Positions 37,001 to 48,300 of a stretch of 64,000 nucleotides of DNA are shown here, one piece after another (within the stretch, counting starts at the first letter, position 1; each line of letters starts with the position of its first letter). Source of the stretch: Siniperca chuatsi (lineage: Eukaryota > Chordata > Actinopteri > Centrarchiformes > Sinipercidae); contig NC_058062.1 in assembly GCF_020085105.1 (NCBI RefSeq), forward strand, positions 24,330,562 through 24,394,561. The letters run 5' to 3'. The notes under the pieces were generated by a model. It made no database searches. It was not told the origin of the DNA and was given only the letters and a program-made list of their open reading frames with translations. The translations under genes were made by a program, and so were the position numbers.

Positions 37001-40000
37001 AGTTCCGTAAAGAAATGGTTTTCCCAGTTTGGTGCGGAAGAACTTGACTGGCCTGCACAGAGTCCTGACCTCAACTCCGTCAAACACCTTTATCATACTC
37101 GTCAGTGCTCTCTGTGGACAAACTACATCACACACACCTAAAGACAAAATGTCAGTTTATGTGGCATGAAGCCTCGTACTGTTATTCCATATTCCCCTTC
37201 TTCCTCTGTTCACCCTGTTTGTCTCCTTCCATCTCCAGAAAATGTTCACTCCTCCCATGCCTGGGGATGTGATGGTGAACTTTTACATCAACTTAAGCAA
37301 ACTGTGTCTGACTGTCTACCAGCTTCATGTGCTACCTCCCAACACCACTAAGGTTAGAACTTGTGACTCTGCAACACTATATGAAGCTACACACAGCATC
37401 ATGTGACTGATGATTTCATGTTTTGTCTCTCATCTTAATAGAATTTCAAGCCAGCTGGAAGCTCAGTGTTGCATAACCCTGGAGCAATGTTGTAAGTCCT
37501 GCTTCATTTCTTTTCTTCTTTCTGTAGCATACAGTATACATAAACAGATTAAAGTAAATAGTACATACAGTGCCTCTGGAAAGTATTCACATTGCTTCAC
37601 TTTTTCCACATTTTGTTATGTTACAGCCTTATTCCAAAATGGATTAAATTCATTATTTACCTCAAAATTCTACAAACAAAACCCCATAATGACAATGTGA
37701 AAGGAGTTTGTTTGAAATCTTTGCAAATTTATAAAAAAAAAAAAACACATGTAGATAAGTATTCACAGCCTTTGCTCAATACTTTGTTGAAGCACCTTTG
37801 GCACCAGTTACAGCCTCAAATCTTTGAGTATGATGCTACAAGCTTGGCACGCCTGTTTTTGGGCAGTTTCTCCTATTCTTCGGTCAGTCGGGTTCAGGTC
37901 TGGGCTCTGGCTGGGCCAGTCGAGGACATTCACAGAGTCCCGTAGCCACTCCTTTGTTATCTAGGCAGTGTGCTTAGGGTCGTTGTCCTGTTGGAAGATG
38001 AACCTTCGCCCCAGTCTGAGGTCCAGAGCGCTCTAGAGCAGGTTTTCATCAAGGATGTGACATTGCTGCGTTCATCTTTCCCTCGATCCTGACCGGTCTC
38101 TCAGTTCCTGCCGCTGAAAAACATCTCCACCGCATGATGCTGCCACCACCATGCTTCACTGTAGGGATGGTGTTGGCCAGGTGATGACGGTGCCCGGTGT
38201 CCTCCAGACATGACGCTTGCCATTCAGGCCAAAGAGTTAAATCTTTGTTTCATCAGACCAGAGCATTGTGTTTCTCATGGTCTGAGAGTCCTTCAGATGC
38301 CTTTTGGCAAACTCCAGGCAGGCTGTCGTGCCTTTTACTGAGGAGTGGCCTCCGTCTGGCCCCTCCACCATACAGGCCTGACTGGTGGAGTGCTGCAGAG
38401 ATGGTGGTTTGTGCTCTGACATCCACTGTTAACTGTGGGACCTTATATAGACCGGTGTGTGCCTTTCCAGATCATGTCCAATCAGCTGAATTTACCACAG
38501 GGGGACTCCAGTCAAGTTGTAGAAACATCTCAAGGATGATCAGTGGAAACAGGATACACCTGAGCTCAATTTTGAGTGTCATGGCAAAGGCTGTGAATAC
38601 TTATGCACATGTGATTTTTTTATTTGCAATAAATTTCAGATTTCAAACAAACTTCTTTCACGTTGTCATTATGGGGTATTGTTTGTAGAATTTTGAGGAA
38701 AATAATGAATTTAACCCATTTTGGAATAAGGCTGTAACATAATATGTGGAAAAAGTGAAGCGCTGTGAATACTTTCCGGATGCACTGTACATTGAATGCA
38801 TTAAAAAAGAAGTGATAGTAAATGGAAAGCAACAGATAGTTACTGATAATACTTAAATTGAGAAATACTACACTGGCTTTCCAGGGCAGTTTGGAAATCA
38901 GTCTGGAAATCCTGGAACTCTTTTAGGCACTATACCACTTTCAGCAAGTGTATCTTTAAGGTCCCTTTAATCTCTCTTTGCTGTTTGCTGTGAACATTTT
39001 CCTCCACAGCGAGCTCAACAACAACCGGTTTGAGGTGAGCCACGTTCACAAGGTGGAGTGTGTGGTGCCTTGGCTTAATGATACCCTGGTATTCTTCACC
39101 ATCTCCCTGCAGCTCTGTCAGCAGCTCAAGGACAAGGTGGGTGGTTCTCCTGGAAGATGACTCTGAATATTTTAAAAACACATTAAAGAATCGATTTTGA
39201 ATCCAATTGTGACACCAAGAATCAAATTGTGATATTCCCAAAGATTCCTACCCCTCATTAACAATGGATTCAATGACTATGTGTAATATGAAAGGTGTCA
39301 CTCATAGTGATGAACCCACAGAGAATTATCACCATCTCTGCAGTTCCCCTCAGCTCTATGGAGCGTTTTAGCCCCATATTTTTCTCAGGAGTTGGTGGAG
39401 ACCAAAAACAGCTATAACAAGAGTGAATATTGGACTTACATTCACCAGGGCAACACGAACATGACTCCAAATAAATACTAATGTTGCTCTATGACTTTAT
39501 CAACATTATAAGGTGATAATATGTCAGATGTTGGGTTTACAGCTTGTTCCACTCGCTCCAAGTGGCTAAAAAAATCAATTAACACAGCCTCAAGGTATTT
39601 ATTAATCACAGTACATAGATTTTTAATTCTGCTGCCAATGTCCACAAGGGATCTGGTAATTGGCAAAGCTTGTGTCTCTCATGTACAGTGGTGTGCAAAA
39701 GTGTTTGCCCCCTTCCTGATTTATTATTTTTTTGCATGTTTGTCACACTTAAATGTTTCAGATCATCAAACAAATTTAAATATTAGTCAAAGATAACACA
39801 AGTAAACACAAAATGCAGTTTTTAAATGAAGGTTGTTATTAAGGGAAAACAAAATCCATACATGGCCAAAATTCCTCCACAGCACTGTAAAAGACTCACT
39901 GTAAGTTATCGCAAACACTTGATTGCAGTTGTTGCTGCTAAGGGTGGCCCAACCAGTTATTAGGTTTAGGGGGCAATCACTATTTCACACAGGGCCATGT

Positions 40001-40368
40001 AGGTTTGGATTTTGTTTTCCCTTAATAATAACAACCTTCATTTAAAAACTGCATTTTGTGTTTACTTGTGTTATCTTTGACTAATATTTAAATTTGTTTG
40101 ATGATCTGAAACATTTAAGTGTGACAAACATGCAAAAAAATAAGAAATCAGGAAGGGGGCAAACACTTTTTCACACCGCTGTAAATAGCTAGTGATTAAG
40201 TGACTACTTGAAGGCTTCTGTTGGCCTGAAATACAGCATATGGCTAACACAGGTTTATTTAAGCTTTGCCCGGTTGGTTGGTAAATATACATCAAACTAA
40301 GCTCCTCTGTCCTCCCATCCCTGCAGATATCTGTCTTCTCCAGTTTCTGGAACTACAGACCTTTCTAA
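31032..40368 (+). CDS. rogdi: Rogdi atypical leucine zipper protein (complete)
   Basis: ROGDI is the metazoan relative of yeast Rav2, part of the RAVE-type complex that promotes V-ATPase assembly; loss in humans causes Kohlschütter-Tönz syndrome. Coding exons: 31032-31067, 32775-32846, 33667-33749, 34030-34084, 34189-34269, 35379-35474, 35594-35692, 37239-37352, 37442-37491, 39010-39136, 40327-40368. They join in frame to 284 aa, against 287 in human. Exon 1 gives [12 protein letters not shown], joined to [20 protein letters not shown]. Other landmarks are [75 protein letters not shown] and the C-terminus [10 protein letters not shown]. Every one matches the vertebrate family. Exon 6 has a weak donor (GTCTGT). 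The gene is on the same strand as glyr1. Introns carry two Tc1-type elements, an L2 fragment and several MITEs. Confidence 0.96.
31225..31332 (+). repeat. GC-rich (GCC)n-type tract, CpG island in rogdi intron 1
   Basis: This imperfect GCC/CGC array contains repeated blocks of the form CGCGCCGCTGCCGCCG, spanning about 31268-31330, inside a CpG-dense stretch 160-260 nt downstream of the rogdi exon 1 donor. It marks the CpG island of the rogdi 5' end. The minus strand is open but codes only low-complexity sequence. Confidence 0.8.
32430..32590 (-). mobile_element. LINE reverse-transcriptase fragment (rogdi intron 1)
   Basis: The minus strand reads [24 protein letters not shown] and SMLQMFFHA, interrupted by stops. 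This is the thumb/C-terminal region shared by many fish non-LTR reverse transcriptases (YLGVHLD...KGQSRLYFLRRL). It is short, 5'- and 3'-truncated and dead. It ends about 185 nt before rogdi exon 2. Confidence 0.7.
32923..33212 (+). repeat. Percomorph-type dispersed repeat (rogdi intron 2)
   Basis: It starts GGGCCATTCCACCAGTTTTAC and ends near CAGGATATCTCGGCCTCTGC, with GTTGCATTATGGGAAATGTA between. A related, interrupted copy lies at 40872-41815. I recognise the type from other percomorph introns but know no name. Non-coding. Confidence 0.65.
35820..36260 (+). repeat. Dispersed fish repeat (rogdi intron 7)
   Basis: It begins ACATTTATTTAGCTGATGC followed by ATCCAAAGTCACTTACA, a motif widespread in fish genomes, and continues with a block containing GAGCTCGTTCCACCATTG-like sequence and GGGAGTAGCAAGCCG. 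Probably a composite of two dispersed elements. No real ORF is seen. Confidence 0.5.
36606..37115 (+). mobile_element. Degraded Tc1/mariner-type element with nested insertion (rogdi intron 7)
   Basis: The left part CACTGTATGGCCAGAAGTAT resembles an element terminus. Near the right end the plus strand reads [13 protein letters not shown] then, after a frameshift, [19 protein letters not shown], the C-terminal catalytic region of a Tc1-like transposase. Between them lies another common fish repeat (CACTGGTTCCCAACTGTTTTGGC, about 36750-36810). Nothing here is functional. Confidence 0.6.
37568..38787 (-). mobile_element. Tc1-like transposon, near full length, inactive (rogdi intron 9)
   Basis: The element is about 1.22 kb, flanked by TA, with inverted termini (CAGTGCCTCTGGAAAGTATT and AATACTTTCCGGATGCACTG) and inverted arms of about 200 bp. 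The minus strand keeps transposase pieces such as [11 protein letters not shown], the segment around a catalytic Asp of the DDE domain, but is broken by stops and frameshifts. It lies between rogdi exons 9 and 10, opposite to gene transcription. Confidence 0.85.
39686..40181. mobile_element. Tc1/mariner-type MITE, long copy (rogdi last intron)
   Basis: About 496 bp flanked by TA, starting CAGTGGTGTGCAAAAGTG and ending CTTTTTCACACCGCTG. The arms at about 39686-39860 and 40005-40181 are near-perfect inverted repeats of each other. The 145-bp middle derives from a larger element, as it has a second internal CCCTGTGTGAAATAGTG end at about 39990. It is the same family as 21735-21958. No ORF is kept. 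It ends 145 nt before rogdi exon 11. Confidence 0.85.
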
Positions 40369-40871
40369 TCCACCTCCTGTCCATGTTCCAGAGACCAGTC
40401 AGACCCAAGTGTAACCGCACAAGTGTAAGGGACTTCCTGGGAAAGTGTTTCTTTTTTTAAATATATTTATCATATGGTCATTCAGTTTCAAGTGTTGCAT
40501 GATTAGTTGAAGGAGCCAGTCAGACCCCACTGTTTGTCAGGTATCACTGTTTGCCTTTCCCAGTTGTGTTAGCCCAGCTGACTGACATTTCCCTGATGTG
40601 TGTGTGTGTGTGTTGCATTCCACAGCGCTGACTTGAACTTCTGAATGCATGAATGTGATTGTTGCTGATTTATTATAATGATTTTTTGTTACATTACTAC
40701 TTGGTACTTACTGAGTCTTTATCTGGTTCTTATCCCAAAGTTATCTTCTGAACTGTGGAACACTAATTTGTGCACTAAGGGTTGGAAGACTAAACAGCAC
40801 TAAGAGGTCACAGTGGGAAGTTCTTGTGTTTTTCCTTCACAATATTGTCCTAGTTTCTTTCTCACAGGCTT

Positions 40872-41815
40872 CAAAATGGCATTCCACCAATTTTACATGT
40901 CAAAGTCAATTTTGTAGTCATGGTTAGCACTACTAAGTCAGTATATAATATCTTCTGTGGCTCTGGGGGAGCTTTGTCAAGTCTGAGAAAATAAGTGACA
41001 TCACATGAGTAATCTTGGGGTGTTTTCAAACCTATAGTTAGTTCGCGCTGATCTGAATCAGTGGATGAGATGGTAAACTTGTGTGTTCTCCTTGGTTTGG
41101 TTTCTTTTCACAGAAAATAACTTAAAGCGAACCAAAATGCATCACTGAAAGTCAGGTGAGAACGTTCTCTCCACTCATTGGTTAGATGCGTCTGGGGCGA
41201 GAGCAAGAAAGTAAACACAGGAGGAAGGTCCTGACCAAGGTCCTCTCTGCCCAGATATCAAGAAGGCTACGCACTTGGTTGCTAGTCCAGGTCAGACCTC
41301 GATTCATTCTCCAGCTAGCTGCTAACAACAACTGTTCATTCGCATCCCAGAATGCAAAGCTCACCTGGATATGGGAGCCGTTTAGCTCAAACTTGCAGTA
41401 CGCCTTGTAGTTGGGTCAGATCGAGGTCAGATCACGTTCCCACCACAAACGAACTGCTTCAGAATTTATTTGTGACCGGACTGAGATCACTTCCTCTAAA
41501 CAGTCTCGGTGCAGTTGTTCAGTCGACACTGAGGTAGGATTGCTATGTTCAGATCTGCGCAAACCAATCGTACCAAGAGGGAAACTGAACGTGAGTCTGA
41601 ACTAAACAATGCAGGTTTGAAAACGGCCTTAGTTTGAGTTTGGGAGCCCACATATTTCTAATAGAAAGTAGAAGAAGAAACTGGAAGGGTGGAGTTTGAA
41701 AGAAGTGGGCATTTACTCGGAAGGAGGGTCTAACAAAAGACACTGTTGAGTTGCATTATGGGATGTGTAAGATCCAGTGTTTTTTGTGAAGTCAGGATAT
41801 CTCGACCTGTGCTGA
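40872..41815 (+). repeat. Percomorph-type dispersed repeat, interrupted copy
   Basis: The left part (GGCATTCCACCAATTTTACA, 40876 onward, and GCTCTGGGGGAGCTTTGTCAA) and right part (GTTGCATTATGGGATGTGTA, CAGGATATCTCGACC) correspond to the element at 32923-33212. They are split by the insertion at 41022-41624. Confidence 0.6.
41022..41624. mobile_element. Nested non-autonomous DNA transposon, 11-bp TIRs
   Basis: GTTTTCAAACC (41022-41032) and GGTTTGAAAAC (41614-41624) are perfect inverted termini, and the subterminal sequence (TTAGTTCGCG versus TTTAGTTCAGAC inverted) also matches partly. The 603-bp body has no transposase. No clear target duplication was found. It interrupts an older dispersed repeat. 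Confidence 0.6.
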
Positions 41816-42702
41816 CCATCTTGTTTACTTATTTATTTATCTGTCTGTTGTAAGTCCCCTTTATTGAAGTGCAATACAAAGTCACCGGAGTCATCTCTGC
41901 ATTTACACAACATCCACCTGTACTAAAGAAGCTGTCCAGTATCTGTATCTGGTCGTGGTTTTACTAGATGACACTACTCACTTCTTTCAGAAAAAGACTC
42001 AAAAGATTTGTTTCAGCTTCACTAATCCATAATTATGCTTATGTGACAGGTCACAGGTTACTTTAGGTTACGTTTAAAGCGCTAGGCGTTGCATGTATAT
42101 TAAGAATGCAACAGTTTTGCAAAAAGTTTTATAAGTTTTAAAAATGTCATAGCTGTGAGGGGATGCAATAGTATTAGGAAAACATTTCCCACTGTGATCT
42201 TTGAGGTGATACAAACATGTTGGTGACAGAAAATATGTTTCCTCATTCACTGACAGTATAGTATCATCTGTTTGTGGCCCAGTTCCAATGTCCGTCCTTC
42301 CAGACTCAGCTGAGTCGCAATTACGACTCGGATGTTGACATGAACAAGTTGGTAACTGGAAAATTACGATAACTCCGATATGACGTTAACGTAGCATTAA
42401 GGTGGACATTGGAGCTGGGCCAGTTTCGTTTGTTTTTGTTGTTTTGCCCAATTTGGTGGAAATGACACAACTCACGTTCCCTGTTTGTTACTACACGGAT
42501 ATGTCTAAATAATAAGCTACTTGTCATAACTTTGTCACTGTTCGTCTATGATCATATTTATTTTACACATTTTGCACATATGCTGTTGATTCCCTGTGAA
42601 CCAAACACTAATCCAATCATGAACAAATGACTTCATTCCAGTAAGTGTTAATCTATTTTGAATAGTTGCTTATCATATTGAAATTATTTATGATGTCTGT
42701 GC

Positions 42703-42708
42703 AATAAA
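42703..42708 (+). terminator. Candidate rogdi poly(A) signal AATAAA
   Basis: This plus-strand AATAAA lies 2.3 kb after the rogdi stop. The distance makes it only a candidate; an unnoticed variant signal nearer the stop is possible. Confidence 0.25.
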
Positions 42709-43149
42709 AAGATTCTAAACAATAAGCTGTCCACGTTGAACTCTTCCTGTTGACCTGTGAAGCTATATAAAACGATGTCTCCATTAAACCGCAGTTTGTC
42801 TCCACTAGGCAGATGCATTACTGCCAACTGTGTTTTAGTGTTCAAAATCTCAAATGCACTTTGTTAGCTGTGAATGATGTCTGGTTCTTTTTACCACTTT
42901 TTCCTTTTTCCACAACTATGACATTAAAAGCATTCTCACTCTTGTTCCTAATGAAGAGAAATCTGATTTCTCACATGGTAAAGAACAGGTATAAAACTTT
43001 CACCTCCATAATCAGTATGCAGTCGCATGTAAACACTCCAGAGTTACTTGGGTGCAGTTTCCCAAAGACAGACTTTGGCTTTATTTGAGTAAAATTACCA
43101 ATACCACAAATAATACTCCATTAGAATTGCATTCAAAATTTTGGGGTCA

Positions 43150-43492
43150 GTGATTCAAATCCAGTACACGTCTTTTTGTCGAATTCAGCGAATATCTCCT
43201 CTCGGTCCGCTAGCTGTCCGTTCAGTGTGAGAACTGAAAACCCCAGGTGTGTGTACTCAGCCCCGGCTCTGTGAACAGGAAACACACAGAGAGGCTCGGA
43301 CCGAGCCACACAGCGCTGTTCCAGCCATGATCTGTGTGTCAGTGACGTTAAAGGACTTGCCCACGGACATTCAGCTGACTTTCTAGTTAGCCAAGCTGTG
43401 CTGTTGTTGTGATGTTAGCTGTAGCAGCAGGAGAGTTGTGAGCGTCGCTGTCTGGAGCTGCTGTGCTGGCTCTGGGAAACCGTCTCGTCCTC
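43150..43492 (+). repeat. Dispersed repeat, copy 2 (first copy at 8960)
   Basis: This is the better preserved copy of the element at 8960-9312, in the same orientation, sharing CTAGCTGTCCGTTCAGTGTG and TGCTGGCTCTGGGAAACCGT. It is followed by a GCTAAC-rich stretch and the common fish repeat at 43640-43998. Confidence 0.75.
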
Positions 43493-43639
43493 TCTGGCTG
43501 TTAGCTTCGCAGCAGCTACTGTAGGGGCAGGTTGCTAACCCACAACCTAGCTAAGCTAACCCACCACCTAGCTAACATTAGTTACATTACTTGCTGTGTC
43601 GCTGTTCGCTCTGTATCATGGTGTTGGATTTCTGCAGAA

Positions 43640-43998
43640 TCGCAGACCCCTCCTTTAAAGTAAAAGTACATATGTATCATTAGCAAAATGTACTAGAAGT
43701 AAAATACTCATTATGCCGCAGTTGCCCCAGTTATTGTTGATACATGTGTAAGCAGCATGTTACTGTTGAACGTAGCTGGTCAAGGTGGAGCTAGTTTAAA
43801 CTGTTATACACTGTTGGTAATTTAATCTGTAACAATGCATCATATTTTCTATGTTTTGAATGAACATTTTAATGTGCAAAGTAACTACAGTACTAAGTAT
43901 AGCTGTAAAATAAATGTGCAGTAAAAAGTACAAGTACCTTAAAACTGCACTTTAGTAAGGTACTTGAGTAAATGTACTTAGTTACTTTCCACCACTGC
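43640..43998 (+). repeat. Common fish repeat ending ACTTGAGTAAATGTACTTAG
   Basis: AAAGTAAAAGTAC at the left, and GGTACTTGAGTAAATGTAC followed by TTAGTTACTTTCCACCACTG at the right, match a dispersed sequence I recognise as frequent in teleosts. A fragment of the same kind occurs near 9315-9380. Non-coding. Confidence 0.6.
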
Positions 43999-44992
43999 AA
44001 ACTACTAGTCAGACTTCAGATAGATGTGTAAATGAATCCGTTGCACAAAGCTGTCTAATTTGCAGTGAAACCTGGGTAAAGGACATTTTACAGGGAAAAT
44101 TCAGCAGAGTCCAACAATACGATAAGTAGCATAAATGTCGGTGCAGAGCTGTGGCACAGCTGAGTGCTGGGGCAGATCTCAGTGCTCCTGCTGACTCAGA
44201 ATCAGGACAGTTTCATTGTGCAAATGAAAATGACTGAGTGTCCTCACTGCTGTATATTTCCCTTGCCCTTTTGAAAAAGGTTATTTTGAAATACAAATGT
44301 CTATACTGAAATAAAAATGATATCCAATAAAATTCAGTCATCATGAAAATGAATGATGAAATAACATTTCATAATAGTGAGTTGAGTTTTAATAATCTCT
44401 TCAATTATTTCACAAATTATTGGTTTAAATATCTACACAATTTATCCATATGATTATTTATTTCAGAATGTTTTTTTATTTATTCAATATTAAACACTCT
44501 GGGGTTCCATAGACATGTACCTCAAGTTTGCATCAATACTACTGAGTTTTAACGGGAGGCATTTCGCCAGGACAGTGAGATCTCTGCACACAAACATGCT
44601 GGTAAATTGTCAAAGGAGAGACTTAGTTGTGCTGAAATCCTCTGTTACATTCTGAGAGAAATAAACACTATTCTGAGTTTCACTAGAGGAGTGAAAGATT
44701 AAAGATAAAAACAGTGACAGAGAGGTCTTTCAGGCCACAGAGCAGGGCAGCAGCAGTTTACTGCCCTATGTGATCCAGCCTGGACTGAGCCTAGAAACCC
44801 TCCTGCTGTCCTCAGAACAACACAAACACATATTCCTCCTGTTTTATGATTTATGCCTTCATGATTTTGTGTACTTTGTCCTCTACAAATGTCAAACAAT
44901 GTGTTTGTTTGCTGAGAAAGGTACTCCATAAATGAGCATGGCATGATGAGAAGGAATACACCAATACATAAACACAGAGCAAAGTTTACATT

Positions 44993-44998
44993 TTTATT
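44993..44998 (-). terminator. smim22 poly(A) signal candidate (AATAAA on minus strand)
   Basis: TTTATT on the plus strand, read as AATAAA on the minus strand, lies about 375 nt beyond the smim22 stop codon. It is the nearest canonical signal I found downstream of the gene. Confidence 0.45.
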
Positions 44999-45370
44999 AC
45001 TTGTATATATTTATTACTAAGGAAAACCTTCTAATTGAAATTTTAACATTCTGTCAACAAACAAAAGAAGAAGTGACATTCAAATCTGCAGAAGCATAAA
45101 AACACAGACAGTTGAGTGTTTCCAGCTCCTCCGTGGTATCCTAGCAATAAAGCCCACATAGCAGTGACTGTCAACAAGATCACGTGTTAAATTTCCAAAC
45201 TGGGTAGCAAAGGGCTTGTGAACAGCAATTCATTCTATGTGCAAGTAGACTACATTTGTTTACAGACTGGTCCAGTAAAATCAAAGCTTCTGCTTTGGCA
45301 CAGGAGTCAAACTATAAGGCTCTGCTTCTAGCTTCATCAACCTTCACAATACTTGATCAGAGTTCAGCTG

Positions 45371-48300
45371 TTAGGGCTCCAGAGCCATGTTGTCTATCCC
45401 GACCTTCCGTCTGCGAGGCTGTTGAGGAAACAAAGGAATCATTTTCTTTCATATGACACTGCTATCATTACCAGAGTGCATAGTCCCAAATGACCTCAGC
45501 TCACTTTCAGTTCATTTCACTACTACTTGTCTGCTTATAATTTATTAATCAAAAAAGAGACGAGTTCTGTTTAACACCATTGATCGACTTGTAAACCCTG
45601 CTCCTTCAACTGTTTCGGCCTTGGTCATCGGCCCACACCGAGTTTCAAGGAGAATTAGTCATTGTAGAAATTCTAATAAAACCATCTGCTAGACATCTTG
45701 GTGTTGTGTTTGATCAAAATCAGAATTTTGATCATCACATTAAGAAATTGGTTCAGTGTTGCTTTTTGCAACTCAGAAATATTGCCAAAATCAGTTCAGC
45801 ATTGCATAAGAACATCGTAGAGCCTGGATTACTGTAACTCCTTATTTTCTTGTTTAAGCGGGTCTGAAATTGCTCGACTTCAGTTGGTTCAGAATGTGGC
45901 AGCCGGGCTTCTGACAAACACTGAGCCCCCATTCTGGCCCACTTACATTGGCTTCCTGTACGCTTCAGAATTCAGTTAAAGATCCTCCTGATCACATTCA
46001 AAGCCCCCTTATATTTCATAATTTATAACCCAATATTCTGCACCAAGATTGCTAAGATCTGCAGACCAATTGGTCTCAAATGTCCCACGGTCCAGGCTCA
46101 AAACAAAGGGGCACCGTGCTTTTACCGCTTTAACACTGTGGAATTGCCTCCTCCTCACTGTCAGGTCAGCTGAGTCTGTACCACATTTTAAAAAACTTTT
46201 AAAAACCCACTTGTATAGGCTGGCGTTTTTATAAATTCGCAGCTTGTAATCCCTATTGGTTTCATTTGTCTTTTAATTTTGTTTTGTTTATTATAATGCC
46301 TTTATCGCTGAGTATCTGTTTCCATTTATTAAATTGTAGTTTTCACTTGCTGTTTTATGCTGTGTACTATTATGCATTTTTATTAACTGTGAAGCACTTG
46401 GAAACTTCTGTTTTGAAAAGTGCTATATAAATAAAGCTTATTTACTTACTTACATAACAGGATCAATGACGACACTTCGTTTTCTCTAAGTTGCTTAAAC
46501 GTCGGTATTGAATGCCAGGAATAAGTTTAGGAATGGTCCTGTCTTTGATACATAAGGAATGAGAAGGTTGACTTGCCGAGGTGAGGTGAGGAGGTGGATT
46601 CAGAGCCTAGCTGATTTAATGAGCCATTCGCAGTGTCACAGTACCGGCCGTGTGTACTTAGACTTGCATGGCTTAATCTTTGAGACAAGCATATGCTACT
46701 GGCAGGATCAACTTGGTTCAACCACCTCTCTGTTTCCCCGTCTTTATGCTCAACTGATCATGTGAGTGGTATCAATCTTCTCATCTACCTCTCAGCAAGA
46801 AAGTTATTAAGCATATTTCCCAAAATGTCAAACTATCCCTTTAAACATTGCATGTGTAGCTCAGATGTTAACGGTGAGTCCTCCGTGCACGCCAAAGTTA
46901 GTCACGGAGTTCAAGGTTCTGTGCTTGGACCGATTCTATTCACCTTATATATGCTTCCTCTAGGCAATATTATTAGGAAACACTTCATAAACTTCATTGT
47001 TATGCGGATGATACCCAATTATATCTATCAATCAAGCCAGATAAAACTAACCAGTTAGCTAAACTTCAAGCATGCCTTAAGGACATAAAGACCTGGATGA
47101 CCTGCAATCTTCTGATGTTAAACTCTGACAAAACTGAAGTTATTGTACTTGGCCCCAAACACCTCCGAGACACATTATCTAAAGATATAATTACTCTAGA
47201 TGGCATTGCCCTGGCCTCCAGCACCACCGAAAGGAACCTCAGTTATCTTTGATCAGGATTTATCCTTTAACTCCTACATGAAACAAACTTCAAGGACTGC
47301 CTTCTTTCACCTACGTAACATTGCAAAACCAGGCACATCCTGTCTCAAAATGATGCAGAAAAAGTAGTGCATGCATTTGTTACTTCTAGGTTGGACTATT
47401 GCAATTCCTTATTATCAGGCTGCCCGAATAAGTCCCTTAAGACTCTCCAGTTGATCCAGAATGCTGTGGCACGTGTACTGACAAGAACTAGGAAAAGAGA
47501 TCATATTTCTCCATTATTAGCTTCTCTGCACTGGCTCCCTGTAAAATCCAGAATAGAATTTAAAATCCTTCTCCTCACCTACAAAGCTCTTAATGGTCAG
47601 GCACCATCGTATTTTGAAGATCTTATAATACCTTATTACCCGACTAGAACACTGCACTCCCAGGATGCAGGGTTACTTGTGGTTCCTAGAGTCTCCAAAA
47701 GTAGAATGGGAGCCAGAGCCTTCAGTTATCAAGCTCCTCTCCTGTGGAATCAGATCCCTGTTTGGGTTCGGGAGGCAGACACCATCTCCACATTTAAGAG
47801 TAGGCTTAAGACTTTGCTCTTTGATAAAGCTTATAGTTAGGGCTGGCTAAGGTGAGCCCTGAACCATCCCTTAGTTATGCTGCTATAGGCCTAGACTGCC
47901 GGGAGACTTCCCATGATGCACCTCTTTCCTCTCTCCTCCTCTCCATCTGTATGCATTTTTAAACCATTACTGCATGTTACTCAACATCTTCTCTCTCCCG
48001 TAGTTCTGTGCTTTCTCGTTTCTCTCCTCTCTCCTTCTGTCTCTTTCAGCAGGTATTTCTGCCTCTGGAGCTGCAGAGTCTGGATCTGTGGTTGTGGGCC
48101 GCCTGCTGCACCCGTGTTCCTGCTCGACAACTGCTACTACAGTAGTTGTTATTGGCTCTGTTACTAATACTGACATTATTCTTCCTATAGCTGTCATTCC
48201 TATTATTACTAATTTATTAATATTAACGCTACAATTACATTTCTACTATTTTAAAAATTATAGGTGGTATTGCATTGCATTGTGCCCTCTAAAATTGAAT

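Larger units (their letters stand above)
40369..45370. other. rogdi-smim22 convergent spacer
   Basis: The two genes converge here. The rogdi 3' UTR has no early AATAAA; the first good candidate I noticed is at 42703-42708. The rest is repeats (40872-41815, 43150-43492, 43640-43998) and AT-rich sequence. I see no further gene. Confidence 0.5.

Noticed and set aside
47367-47840. 157-codon ORF as a host gene
   Set aside because: It is the C-terminal part of an L2-type reverse transcriptase, preceded by a frameshifted YADD region and stops.
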